Assembly (NCBI GenBank): GCA_021604865.1
Contig: BQJU01000055.1
Span: 1-46,938, forward strand
DNA from: Saprospiraceae bacterium
GTDB taxonomy: Bacteria > Bacteroidota > Bacteroidia > Chitinophagales > Saprospiraceae
Reading direction: 5' to 3'
DNA length: 46,938 nt
A model generated the notes under the pieces. The model was given only the letters and a program-made list of their open reading frames with translations, was not told the origin of the DNA and did not search any database. Shown in pieces: positions 36,868-45,415 of the stretch; positions within the stretch are counted from its first letter, which is position 1; every line of letters starts with the position of its first letter. The position numbers and the translations under genes were made by a program.

Positions 36868-37476
36868 ATGTTTATTCGCACCTCTGATAATCATAAATAT
36901 CAACATTGGACAGACCAGGAGTTACTGGATGCCTTTCGGGAATACAGAACAGAAGCCTGCTTTGCTGAACTTTTCGAGCGTTATGTACATCTAGCTTTTT
37001 TGGCAGCGTTAAAATTTCTGAAAGACCGGGAGCAGAGCAAGGACGTAACCATGATCATTTTCTCTAAAATTTTCGATATTCTCCAAAAAGAGACGCCCAA
37101 ATCTTTTAATAAATGGTTGTTCACCATCGTCCGAAATGAGTGTATTTCCTATATGCGAAGCCACTATCGGCAGTATCAACAACGGCAGGATTGGGAAAAA
37201 AATCAAAAAAGTGAAGATTTTTTTATGGAAAATGAAGGGTTTGAGCGTCTAATAGATAGGAGTACCCCAAAAAAAGAAAATGCGTTAATGGCAGCAATGA
37301 CGCGTTTAGAAGGAAAACAACAAAAATGCCTGGAGTTATTTTATTTTGAAAAAAAGAGTTATAAAGAAATAGCGAGGCTAACTCAGTCAAGTGTAAAACA
37401 GGTAAAAAGCCATTTGCAAAATGGTAAGCGTCAGCTGCGCCGCCAATTGCTGGCTTTTTCTGAAGAGTGTGAATAA
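36868..37476 (+). CDS. ECF-type RNA polymerase sigma factor
   Basis: The protein has 202 aa. Region 2 spans about 15-90 (LLDAFREYRTEACFAELFERY through KETPKSFNKWLFTIVRNE). Region 4 spans about 135-190 (MAAMTRLEGKQQKCLELFYFEKKSYKEIARLT, then VKQVKSHLQNGKRQL). It is a compact group-4 sigma factor. Its partner anti-sigma gene starts 10 nt after its stop. It may be a specialised stress or envelope regulator, but the regulon is unknown. Confidence 0.9.
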   Translation: MFIRTSDNHKYQHWTDQELLDAFREYRTEACFAELFERYVHLAFLAALKFLKDREQSKDVTMIIFSKIFDILQKETPKSFNKWLFTIVRNECISYMRSHYRQYQQRQDWEKNQKSEDFFMENEGFERLIDRSTPKKENALMAAMTRLEGKQQKCLELFYFEKKSYKEIARLTQSSVKQVKSHLQNGKRQLRRQLLAFSEECE

Positions 37477-37485
37477 AGAAGCACA

Positions 37486-38241
37486 ATGAAGGGATTATTT
37501 AAAAGTACCTCCTGTTTATCGCAGCAGGAAATTATCGCGTACTTAAAAGAAAACTTATCTGATTCATCCAGGTATGAAGTAGAAAGTCATTTACTGGATT
37601 GCCCCTTGTGCAATGCAGCAGTAGAAGGTTATGCTGATGACTATCAATACGCCGAGGCTGAATTGGCATCTGACATTACTGATTTGGAACAAAAACTTAA
37701 GGGATCTACTGAACATGAAGCCAGTTATGAGTCATCTTTTTCTTTGAATAAGATGGTTGGCTTTATCCTATTTCTTTTCCTGGCCGCCTCGGCTTACCTA
37801 TATTTTCAACATACGCAGCAGGACCGGTGGTTTGTTGATTTTTTTGAACCTGCGCCAAGCAGTTACCTCACACTCCGCAGTGGATCTGAAACGATGCCAG
37901 ATGGGCTCAAAACAGCAATGAGTTTTTATAAAAACGAACAATATATTAATAGCCTGCCTCATTTTGACCAATATCTCGCCAAACAAAATGGAGATTTCGA
38001 GGCAATGTTTTATGCCGGTATTGCTAACCTGGGAGCAGAGAATTATTCATCCGCTATTGATTACCTGCAAAGGGTTAGCATTAATGACAGTGACCGTTAC
38101 GAAGCTGCTAGTTGGTACTTGGCATTAGCTTACCTAAAGACCAATCAGCCAAAAGAGGCCAAAGGAATTCTCAAAGGCTTAATCAATGCAGCGCAATACG
38201 CCAACGAAGCCAAAGCCTTACTAGCCAAATTGAACAAATAA
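37486..38241 (+). CDS. Zinc-finger anti-sigma factor with TPR-like tail
   Basis: The protein has 251 aa. The cytoplasmic N-terminus has the ZAS motif His35-x3-Cys39-x2-Cys42 (HLLDCPLC). One transmembrane helix (about 90-107) is followed by a periplasmic region with two to three tetratricopeptide-like helical pairs (about 140-250; ENYSSAIDYLQRVS, EAASWYLALAYLKTN). The zinc module would bind the adjacent sigma factor. The TPR-like tail is a plausible sensor or docking surface. It follows the sigma gene by 10 nt and shares its terminator at 38262. Confidence 0.85.
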   Translation: MKGLFKSTSCLSQQEIIAYLKENLSDSSRYEVESHLLDCPLCNAAVEGYADDYQYAEAELASDITDLEQKLKGSTEHEASYESSFSLNKMVGFILFLFLAASAYLYFQHTQQDRWFVDFFEPAPSSYLTLRSGSETMPDGLKTAMSFYKNEQYINSLPHFDQYLAKQNGDFEAMFYAGIANLGAENYSSAIDYLQRVSINDSDRYEAASWYLALAYLKTNQPKEAKGILKGLINAAQYANEAKALLAKLNK

Positions 38242-38261
38242 GTTGGGTTGCTTCAAACGGT

Positions 38262-38296
38262 AAAGGCTGACCATTTCAAACCAATGGTCGGCCTTT
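38262..38296. terminator. Bidirectional terminator between the anti-sigma and pfkB genes
   Basis: AAAGGCTGACCATT pairs with AATGGTCGGCCTTT (one mismatch) around a 7-nt loop. It sits between two convergent genes and can serve both. Confidence 0.8.
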
Positions 38297-38358
38297 AAAT
38301 ACCTCTTGAACAGATGAAACCAGACTTGACCACGAGATTTGTCAAAGAACCATAAATC

Positions 38359-39282
38359 TTAGGCCAATTTTGCATCAAAATTGACAAGCTGCACAAATCT
38401 TACAATTCTTGCAGTAATTTCCTCGTCAGTCAATTCTTTCAAACGCTCGATGCTAAATTTTTCTACGCAAAAAGAAGCCATTGCAGAACCGTAAATCACT
38501 GCGCGTTTCATATTCTCAAACGAATGATCCTGCGTAGAGGCCAGATATCCCATAAATCCTCCGGCAAAGGTATCGCCTGCACCAGTCGGATCAAACACCT
38601 CAGCCAATGGCAGCGCCGGGGCAAAGAAAACGTTATTTCCCTCAAATAAGAGAGCACCATGTTCTCCTTTTTTGATGATCAGATGTTTGGGACCCATTTT
38701 ATGGATTACTGCTGCAGCTTTTACCAAGGAATGCTCACCAGAGAGTTGACGAGCTTCGTCATCATTAATGGTGAGCACATCAACAAGGCCAATGACCTCT
38801 TTTAAGCTTTCCAGTGCCGTATCCATCCAGAAGTTCATGGTATCCAGTACAATGAGTTTTGGCCGCTCTTTGAGTTGGTCCAGTACTCGCTTTTGTACAG
38901 ATGGTGTCAGGTTACCCAGCATCAGGTAATCCACTTCTTTATAACTTTCCGGCAAAACCGGATCAAAATCCGCCAATACATTCAATTGGGTGTCCAAAGT
39001 ATCCCGGCTATTCATATTGTCGTGATACTTGCCAGCCCAGAAAAAGGATTTTTCTCCTTCTCTAACCTGAAGCCCTTCCATGTCAATTCCCCGCGATTCC
39101 ATATAGTTAAGGGTCTCTTTTGGGAAATCATCACCAATTACCGATACTATTTTCACATCATCAGTAAAATAAGAAGCGGCAAGAGAAATATAGGTAGCTG
39201 CACCTCCAACCACCCGGTCTGCTTTGCCAAAAGGGGTTTCGATGTCGTCAAAAGCAACCGTTCCAACGGTAAGTAAACTCAT
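38359..39282 (-). CDS. PfkB-family sugar/nucleoside kinase
   Basis: The protein has 307 aa from the ATG at 39282. The N-terminal signature GGAATYISLAASYF and the C-terminal catalytic motif DPTGAGDTFAGG (base Asp237) are present. PfkB (ribokinase-like) enzymes phosphorylate sugars or nucleosides; here the substrate is unknown. The frame is open to 39351, but residues before MSLLTVGTVA are unlike the family. It is divergent from tRNA-Asn. Confidence 0.9.
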   Translation of the reverse strand: MSLLTVGTVAFDDIETPFGKADRVVGGAATYISLAASYFTDDVKIVSVIGDDFPKETLNYMESRGIDMEGLQVREGEKSFFWAGKYHDNMNSRDTLDTQLNVLADFDPVLPESYKEVDYLMLGNLTPSVQKRVLDQLKERPKLIVLDTMNFWMDTALESLKEVIGLVDVLTINDDEARQLSGEHSLVKAAAVIHKMGPKHLIIKKGEHGALLFEGNNVFFAPALPLAEVFDPTGAGDTFAGGFMGYLASTQDHSFENMKRAVIYGSAMASFCVEKFSIERLKELTDEEITARIVRFVQLVNFDAKLA

Positions 39283-39317
39283 GAAAAAAAGTTTTTTGTA
39301 AAATATTTCAGCAAATA

Positions 39318-39348
39318 TTGCACAATTATTTCGAATGTTATAAATTTG
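39318..39348 (+). promoter_or_regulatory. Promoter of tRNA-Asn
   Basis: TTG (39318-39320), exactly 20 nt, then TAAATTTG (39341-39348) match the Bacteroidota promoter consensus. It lies about 65 nt upstream of the tRNA. Confidence 0.7.
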
Positions 39349-39412
39349 CACTCGCCTTTTGAGAGAGGGAACGAATTCAACGGAAAATCGGTTCTCTTTT
39401 TAGGTGAAAAAT

Positions 39413-39486
39413 GCCTCAGTAGCTCAGCTGGTTAGAGCGGCGGACTGTTAATCCGTAGGTCCAAGGTTCAAGTCCTTGCTGAGGCG
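39413..39486 (+). tRNA. tRNA-Asn (GTT)
   Basis: The cloverleaf is complete. The acceptor GCCTCAG pairs with CTGAGGC, the D arm is AGCTCAGCTGGTTAGAGC, and the anticodon loop CTGTTAA carries GTT. The T arm is CAAGG-TTCAAGT-CCTTG and the discriminator is G. CCA is not encoded. Confidence 0.97.
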
Positions 39487-39497
39487 CAAAACTTTTA

Positions 39498-39540
39498 AAG
39501 CAGCACATTCGAAGTTGATTCGGAGTGTTGCTTTTTTTTT
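39498..39540 (+). terminator. Terminator after tRNA-Asn
   Basis: GCAGCACATTCGAA pairs with TTCGGAGTGTTGC (one bulged A) and is followed by nine T. Confidence 0.85.
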
Positions 39541-39569
39541 GGGCCTAACCCAAAGCTTATGTAGTTTGT

Positions 39570-40433
39570 TTATGTCCTATCTTGCCGCACCTTCTCAACA
39601 TACCTCACGCCACAATCCAATCCATACCGATAATCCCCCATAATGCTTTTTTTAGAATAGGAATAAGTACCACTTTTTAATAATTTGACGGGTGCAATCT
39701 GTTCAATCGTCACATCGTCAGGAGGGTTTTCAATAAACGCTACCCCTTCATTATAATTTTGGTGGCACTTTTCAAAAACGGTTTTTAGCTGAGGTTCTGA
39801 GCTATAATAAATGCTGCCGAAATAGTCTGTCCAGCTCTGAGCAGAGCGAATTCCCGCCGGCCAGGTTCTTAAGACAAGTATTTTTTTTGCCCCTTGTTTG
39901 TATGCCCATTTTACAGGTAGCGGGTCGCTCCATCCCCCGTCAAAATATTCTTCTCCGGCTAATTGATGTTTGCCCTTAGTGACAAATGGCAGGGCACAAG
40001 AGGCGATGAGGGCATCTATCCAGGTGTTTGCTGTTGGAACGATATAGCCAGGGCTTCCAGTCTTCCGATTTGTAGCAATAAAATTAACGGGGTATTGATT
40101 GGATTCTGTTAGTGCTTTATTTAGGTCAAACCTCACTTCTTTTTCTGCTACAGCAGCAATAAAGTCGATATCCATGAACCCTTGTTCGCCAAGTGTTCGT
40201 TTATAATTGGTAAAGTTTTTATCCTGTGCCAAAAGCAGGATCGCATTTAAGCAAAACCGGTATTGTTTACTTAGGAAATAGGACAGCGCGACTGCTCCTC
40301 CGGATATGCCAATATATTGGTTGAAAGGCCTGAACTGACTCACCATTAAGGCATCTAGAATACCAGATGTGAACCCCGTTTTGAAGCCACCGCCTTCTAC
40401 GATGAGGCAAGTGTCATTATCAGCGTTTTTCAT
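39570..40433 (-). CDS. Patatin-like phospholipase
   Basis: The protein has 287 aa. It has the oxyanion motif EGGGFKTGF (13-21), the nucleophile motif GISGG (Ser44), and the catalytic Asp165 in YFDGGWSDP. The Ser-Asp dyad is intact. No signal peptide is present, so it is probably cytoplasmic and acts on membrane lipids or acyl chains. It is close to the YjjU/RssA-like bacterial branch. The ATG at 40433 fits. Confidence 0.92.
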   Translation of the reverse strand: MKNADNDTCLIVEGGGFKTGFTSGILDALMVSQFRPFNQYIGISGGAVALSYFLSKQYRFCLNAILLLAQDKNFTNYKRTLGEQGFMDIDFIAAVAEKEVRFDLNKALTESNQYPVNFIATNRKTGSPGYIVPTANTWIDALIASCALPFVTKGKHQLAGEEYFDGGWSDPLPVKWAYKQGAKKILVLRTWPAGIRSAQSWTDYFGSIYYSSEPQLKTVFEKCHQNYNEGVAFIENPPDDVTIEQIAPVKLLKSGTYSYSKKSIMGDYRYGLDCGVRYVEKVRQDRT

Positions 40434-40570
40434 TGTATTTCAGATTGGTGGTTTTTTGAATTGTATGACCCGTTTGTATGATTAACGTATAATGGAGCTT
40501 ATTGTTATCGATCACTTATGCCGCCAAGCAATCAACCACCCCAATACTACTTTTCCCCCAAGAATTACGC

Positions 40571-40578
40571 TACATTTG
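40571..40578 (+). promoter_or_regulatory. -7 box of the methyltransferase promoter
   Basis: TACATTTG (TAnnTTTG) lies 18 nt upstream of the ATG at 40597. It supports that start over the longer frame beginning at 40492. Confidence 0.45.
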
Positions 40579-40596
40579 CACCGCAAATTTGATCTT

Positions 40597-41526
40597 ATGA
40601 AAAAGTGGAAGCTCAAAGCCATTATCCAAAAATTGATCTCTTTTCTGCCTTACAAGCACAGAATCAATTATTTATTTCAAAAATACATTACCAGAGGAGT
40701 CCGATTATCTGATGGTTATTTTGAAGATAGGTTGATTCACTTGTCTCATCATCTGGAATTTTACCAGGACCAAAAAGGTAGTAACCAGAATATTAGTACC
40801 CTTGAACTGGGCACCGGTTGGTATCCGGTAGTTCCCATTGGTTTATTTTTATCGGGAGTTGGCACCATTTATACGATTGATATCAGCAAGTTGATGAATA
40901 AAGAACGGGTGGTGACTACCGTGCGAAAGTTCCTCAACAGCCGACAAACAAAAAAACTGGATGGCATTGGGGATCTACAGGAAGCACGTTGGGACAGATT
41001 GCTGCATATCGATCGGCATAGCCAGCAATTGTCTTTTAGTGAAATTCTTGAAGTACTACAAATCCGCTATTTGGTTACTGATGCCCGTCAGATCCCTTTG
41101 CCGGATCATAGTATTGATTTTATTACCTCCAATAATACCTTCGAGCACGTTTACCCGGAAATTTTGGCAAGCATTCTCACTGAATTTAAACGAATCATAA
41201 AAACAGATGGCCTCATGTCTCACTTTATAGATATGTCAGACCATTTTGCGCACCTCGACCAACAAATTACGATTTACAATTTCCTCCAGTTTACCAACCA
41301 ACAATGGCATTGGATTGACAATAGCATCCAACCCCAAAATCGCTGGCGTATCAGTCATTACCGGACACTTTATCAGCAACTTGGTATTCCCATTAGCAAG
41401 GAATTCAATCGGGATGGTGATATTGAAGCATTACGACAAATAAAGGTTGCAGATGCTTTTGCCCAATTTTCAGAAAAAGACCTGGCTGTCAGCCATAGTT
41501 ATGTGGTCTCTAAAATAGAGGAATGA
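40597..41526 (+). CDS. Class I SAM-dependent methyltransferase
   Basis: The protein has 309 aa from the ATG at 40597. It has motif I LELGTGWYPVVPIG, an acidic IDISK segment, VTDARQIPLPDHSIDFI (motif II region) and NTFEHVYPEIL (motif III region). This is the Methyltransf_11/25-type fold. The substrate is unknown. The start is set by the upstream -7 box and by the positively charged start MKKWKLKA. The gene is convergent with lacI, with 26 nt between stops. Confidence 0.85.
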   Translation: MKKWKLKAIIQKLISFLPYKHRINYLFQKYITRGVRLSDGYFEDRLIHLSHHLEFYQDQKGSNQNISTLELGTGWYPVVPIGLFLSGVGTIYTIDISKLMNKERVVTTVRKFLNSRQTKKLDGIGDLQEARWDRLLHIDRHSQQLSFSEILEVLQIRYLVTDARQIPLPDHSIDFITSNNTFEHVYPEILASILTEFKRIIKTDGLMSHFIDMSDHFAHLDQQITIYNFLQFTNQQWHWIDNSIQPQNRWRISHYRTLYQQLGIPISKEFNRDGDIEALRQIKVADAFAQFSEKDLAVSHSYVVSKIEE

Positions 41527-41552
41527 AAACATGCTCTAAGCCTTGCATTGAT

Positions 41553-42554
41553 TCATGCTGACCCTAGTTTGACCAGTGGTGTATCTAAATCCAGGTTGAT
41601 TTCCTGAACATAATCCGGGTTTGTGAGTAGCTGAAATAATAGATCAATAGCCATATTACCAACGATGGCTCCAGAATGCCGAATGTGGGTAATTCCCGGA
41701 TTAAAAAAGTAGGGCAACTTACCATCACTGATTGAGACGATAGCAATTTGTGAAGGAATTAAGAAACCTTTTTCATTGATCGCCTGCATGGCACCCGCCA
41801 ATAATTCATCACTCATAACAAAAAGTGCATCAGGGGGCTCCTGATGATGCAATAAAGTTCCGAAAAGCACTCTACCCATATCCATATCATCAGCAAAAAT
41901 GCAGTATTCCAATGCTACTTTTCGACCGTGATTTTCCATAGCTTGTTTATATCCTCTATATCTTTGCTGGCTTATACTCAAATTGGGCTTATCAAACAAT
42001 CCACAAATTCGTTGATACCCCTTTTTGATCAGGTGCTCCACAGCTATAACAGAAACCTGTTTATCATCAATAACGATTTGAGGAAAGCCAGACTGCTGCA
42101 CTACCCTGTCAAAAAAAACAATCGGCGTGCCATCTTCTTCCAGTTCGCGAAAATGTTCCGTGTCCTGCGTTTCTTTAGAAACGGAAATCAACAAACCATC
42201 TACACTAAACCCTTGACAAATACGAACGATTTCTACTTCCCTTTCCAAAGAATCATTGGATTGAAAGACAATGAGGTTGTATCCCTTTTTTCGGATTGTT
42301 TCTTCAATGGCTTGAATAACTGAAGGCAGGAAAAACATATTCATCTCGGGAATAATCAAGCCAATCAACCCACTTCGCCTATTTCTAAAATGAATAGCCT
42401 GAAAATTGGGCTGATACCCTAATTCATCTGCAACCTGCCGTACCGATTTTTTGGTTTCTGGGCTGACATCCGGATGATCCTTCAACGCTCTTGAAACAGT
42501 GGAAGGATTTATTTGTAATAACTTGGCAATGTCTTTTATCGTTATCCTACTCAT
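41553..42554 (-). CDS. LacI-family transcriptional regulator
   Basis: The protein has 333 aa. A helix-turn-helix (ITIKDIAKLLQINPSTVSRAL, about 3-23) with the hinge and minor-groove helix is followed by a periplasmic-binding-protein-like sensor domain (60-333). It would bind a sugar or a metabolite; which one is unknown. Tandem CAAYCGTTTG boxes lie about 92-113 nt upstream, probably for autoregulation. No transporter or glycoside hydrolase lies beside it, so its other targets are elsewhere. Confidence 0.93.
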   Translation of the reverse strand: MSRITIKDIAKLLQINPSTVSRALKDHPDVSPETKKSVRQVADELGYQPNFQAIHFRNRRSGLIGLIIPEMNMFFLPSVIQAIEETIRKKGYNLIVFQSNDSLEREVEIVRICQGFSVDGLLISVSKETQDTEHFRELEEDGTPIVFFDRVVQQSGFPQIVIDDKQVSVIAVEHLIKKGYQRICGLFDKPNLSISQQRYRGYKQAMENHGRKVALEYCIFADDMDMGRVLFGTLLHHQEPPDALFVMSDELLAGAMQAINEKGFLIPSQIAIVSISDGKLPYFFNPGITHIRHSGAIVGNMAIDLLFQLLTNPDYVQEINLDLDTPLVKLGSA

Positions 42555-42645
42555 TTAGAGGATTCTCATTTTTCGCATAAGAAAACAACTGTTTTCTGTT
42601 GTTTTTTGAACAAAGTAGCCTGGAATCAAAGCAAGTTACTAACAG

Positions 42646-42667
42646 CAACCGTTTGCGCAATCGTTTG
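42646..42667. promoter_or_regulatory. Tandem LacI-type operator boxes
   Basis: CAACCGTTTG (42646-42655) and CAATCGTTTG (42658-42667) are two imperfect palindromes of the CAAACGTTTG type, repeated at 12-bp spacing. They lie about 92 nt upstream of the lacI start. Confidence 0.6.
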
Positions 42668-42951
42668 TAAACATCGAATTGCAAAATAAAAGTTCGCAAC
42701 GATACATCATATCTAGTAAATAATTAGATTTGTATTGTTAAATCCATATATAATTTTCCAATGCGTTATGTAGCTGTTTCAAGACCTGGATTATATTTCA
42801 ATAGATTTAACCCATTATAATTTTTGTTGGTGGAAATATAGTAGATTCTCTTTTTAAATCCAACGATTTGCATCATCATGTGTTTTCAGAATCAGTTATA
42901 AATTAAAAATTTTACTCTTCCTTTTTATATGTAGTGTATGAAACTTTTAGA

Positions 42952-42982
42952 AGGCTACTCAAGTTGAGTAGCCTAATTTTTT
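42952..42982 (+). terminator. Orphan hairpin with T tract
   Basis: AGGCTACTCAA and TTGAGTAGCCT form a perfect palindrome around one G, followed by TAATTTTTT. It looks like an intrinsic terminator, but no gene precedes it on the plus strand within 390 nt. Confidence 0.6.
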
Positions 42983-43028
42983 GCCCTAATTTTTATTTTT
43001 TGTAAACAAATGCGATAAGTCTCTGTTG

Positions 43029-43040
43029 AACAACGTTGTT
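43029..43040. promoter_or_regulatory. 12-nt palindrome upstream of crtI
   Basis: AACAACGTTGTT is a perfect palindrome ending 26 nt before the crtI start, a fitting position for a repressor. Which regulator would bind is unknown. Confidence 0.4.
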
Positions 43041-43066
43041 AATCAACTTCCTAATTTTCAACTATT

Positions 43067-44542
43067 TTGACAAAAAGAGTTATCGTTATCGGATCCGGCT
43101 TTGCCGGGCTTGCAGCGGCTACGAGTCTGGCTGCTAAGGGATATGAGGTACATATTCTGGAAAAAAATGCCGCTACCGGAGGTAGAGCCCGGAAATTAGA
43201 GACAGCGGGTTTTGTTTTTGATATGGGCCCCAGTTGGTATTGGATGCCGGAAGTATTTGAACAGTATTTTGCTCGGTTTGGCAAAAAGGTTTCCGATTAT
43301 TACGATTTATACAGACTGGATCCCTCCTATTCTATTTTTTTCTCCAAAGATCATGTGATGCAGGTGCCGGCTTCCCGGGAAGCACTTTTCGATTTATTCG
43401 AACAATACGAACCTGGGAGTAGTCCTCGGCTGGAAAAATTCCTGAAAGAAGCTGCCTATAAATATGAAGTTGGCATGAAGGAATTTGTCTTTAAACCGGG
43501 CAATTCTATTTTGGAATTCGCAGATTTCCGAGTTATAGCCAGCTTGTTCCGTCTGCAAATGTTCCAATCCATGTCTTCGCATGTTCGTCGACTTTTTAAA
43601 AATGAGCACCTCATTAAAATGTTGGAATTTCCAGTGCTTTTTTTGGGGGCTACTCCGGAAAAGACACCGGCTCTTTATAGTTTGATGAACCACGCCGACC
43701 TAACCCTGGGAACCTGGTATCCCATGGGAGGTATGTCCAAAATCATTGAAGGCATGGAGCGCCTGGCCACTCAATTGGGGGTAAAAATATCACTCAACCA
43801 GGAAGTCAGGTCAATTAAGGTTTCAAACGGGCATGCCAGAGCGGTAATTACCGACACAGAAACTTATGAAGCAGACATTGTAGTAGGCGGGGCAGATTAT
43901 CACCACGTAGAACAACAACTGCTCGCTCCGGATTATCGCCAGTACACAGAAAAATATTGGGATAAAAGAACAATGGCTCCATCCTCCCTTTTATTTTACT
44001 TGGGTATTAATCGGCGATTAAAAAACCTTGACCATCACAATTTATTTTTTGATGAAGACTTTCGTCAACACGCCATAGATATTTACGAAACCCCTCAATG
44101 GCCTGAAAAACCATTGTTTTACGCCTGTGTACCATCTGTAACGGATGCTTCGATGGCTCCTGAAGGATGTGAAAATCTATTCTTATTGATTCCTCTTGCG
44201 CCTGGTTTGGAAGATACCGAATCATTGAGAGAAAAATATTTTAACATTATAATGGACCGCTTGGAAAACCTGACTGGTCAAAATATTCGTAAGTATATAA
44301 TATACAAACGATCTTTTGCACATCGCGACTTTGTGAAGGATTATCATGCTTATAAGGGAAATGCCTATGGGTTGGCCAATACCCTGCTGCAAACAGCATT
44401 TTTAAAACCCAAATTGCGGAGCAACAAAGTGGCCAACCTGTTTTTCACTGGTCAATTAACTACTCCGGGACCGGGAGTTCCACCTTCATTAATTTCCGGT
44501 CAGGTCGTTGCCAATGAAATTTACGAAAATTTTAAACCTTGA
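43067..44542 (+). CDS. crtI: Phytoene desaturase CrtI
   Basis: This FAD enzyme desaturates phytoene to lycopene. It has 491 aa, which is normal. The N-terminal dinucleotide motif VIVIGSGFAGLAAATSLA, with EKN next, and the C-terminal motif FFTGQLTTPGPGVPPSLISGQ are present. It begins at a TTG (43067), with no better ATG nearby. It is the first gene of crtI-crtB-crtY; the crtB ATG follows its stop by 5 nt. Membrane-associated desaturase of the carotenoid pathway. Confidence 0.95.
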   Translation: MTKRVIVIGSGFAGLAAATSLAAKGYEVHILEKNAATGGRARKLETAGFVFDMGPSWYWMPEVFEQYFARFGKKVSDYYDLYRLDPSYSIFFSKDHVMQVPASREALFDLFEQYEPGSSPRLEKFLKEAAYKYEVGMKEFVFKPGNSILEFADFRVIASLFRLQMFQSMSSHVRRLFKNEHLIKMLEFPVLFLGATPEKTPALYSLMNHADLTLGTWYPMGGMSKIIEGMERLATQLGVKISLNQEVRSIKVSNGHARAVITDTETYEADIVVGGADYHHVEQQLLAPDYRQYTEKYWDKRTMAPSSLLFYLGINRRLKNLDHHNLFFDEDFRQHAIDIYETPQWPEKPLFYACVPSVTDASMAPEGCENLFLLIPLAPGLEDTESLREKYFNIIMDRLENLTGQNIRKYIIYKRSFAHRDFVKDYHAYKGNAYGLANTLLQTAFLKPKLRSNKVANLFFTGQLTTPGPGVPPSLISGQVVANEIYENFKP

Positions 44543-44547
44543 GCATT

Positions 44548-45384
44548 ATGATGGAGCTGTATGATAAAACCTGTAGAGAATGTAGCCAATTGATTACTAA
44601 GCGTTACAGTACCTCTTTTTCTATGGGTATTCGGGTATTTGATAGACGCTTTCAGGCGCCCATATACGCCATATACGGTTTTGTAAGATTTGCCGACGAA
44701 ATTGTTGACACCTTCCATGATCATCCCAAAAAGATACTATTTGATCGCTTTCGAAAAGACACCTATCAGGCTATTGCCGAAAAGATTAGTTTAAATCCTG
44801 TTTTGCATGCCTTTCAGCAAACAGTACATGACTACTCTATTGAAATGCCTTTGATTGATGCTTTTCTGGACAGCATGGAAATGGATCTTTCTTTTCAAAC
44901 CTACGAAGATTGCCTCTACAAAAAATATATTTATGGTTCGGCCGAAGTTATCGGCCTGATGTGTCTGCGTGTTTTTTGTGAAAACGATACCTCAGCTTAC
45001 GATCACCTGAAAGCTTCTGCTCGCAGCCTTGGATCTGCATTTCAAAAAATCAACTTTTTGCGGGATATGAAAAGCGACTTTGACGAGCGAGGCCGGGTTT
45101 ATTTCCCGGGGATTGATTTTAACCGTTTTTCCAATGAGGATAAAAAACAGATAGAAGCCGATATAAAAACAGATTTTGATGATGCCTACAAAGGCATTGT
45201 ACAATTACCCCCAGGTGCCCGTTTGGGGGTTTATCTTGCTTATGTCTATTATACCCACCTCTTTAAAAAGATCAGATGTGTTTCTGCTACCAAGGTGATA
45301 AAGGAGCGGATTAGAGTAAACGATAGCAAGAAAGTATTACTTTTATTTAGTTCTGCCTTGCGCAACCGATTAAATCTATTGTAA
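44548..45384 (+). CDS. crtB: Phytoene synthase CrtB
   Basis: This enzyme condenses two geranylgeranyl diphosphates into phytoene. It has 278 aa. The two aspartate-rich metal motifs are DEIVD (in FADEIVDTFHDH) and RDMKSD (in FLRDMKSDFDERGR). YSTSFSMGIR at the N-terminus fits the family. Two ATGs (44548 and 44551) are both possible; the first was taken, 5 nt after the crtI stop. A TTG at 44539 overlaps the crtI stop and is less likely. Confidence 0.95.
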   Translation: MMELYDKTCRECSQLITKRYSTSFSMGIRVFDRRFQAPIYAIYGFVRFADEIVDTFHDHPKKILFDRFRKDTYQAIAEKISLNPVLHAFQQTVHDYSIEMPLIDAFLDSMEMDLSFQTYEDCLYKKYIYGSAEVIGLMCLRVFCENDTSAYDHLKASARSLGSAFQKINFLRDMKSDFDERGRVYFPGIDFNRFSNEDKKQIEADIKTDFDDAYKGIVQLPPGARLGVYLAYVYYTHLFKKIRCVSATKVIKERIRVNDSKKVLLLFSSALRNRLNLL

Positions 45385-45415
45385 AAAGGCTGGCACTTAT
45401 CTATTTTTCAAACTT

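Larger units (their letters stand above)
42555..43066. other. 512-nt divergent intergenic region
   Basis: It separates lacI (-) from crtI (+). It holds the LacI-type operator boxes (42646-42667), an isolated hairpin with a T tract (42952-42982) and a 12-nt palindrome before crtI (43029-43040). A 19-codon frame at 42761 is not credible. Confidence 0.6.

Noticed and set aside
42761-42820. 19-codon plus-strand frame starting MRYVAVSRPG
   Set aside because: Too short, with no context such as a matching downstream gene, and not distinguishable from chance.
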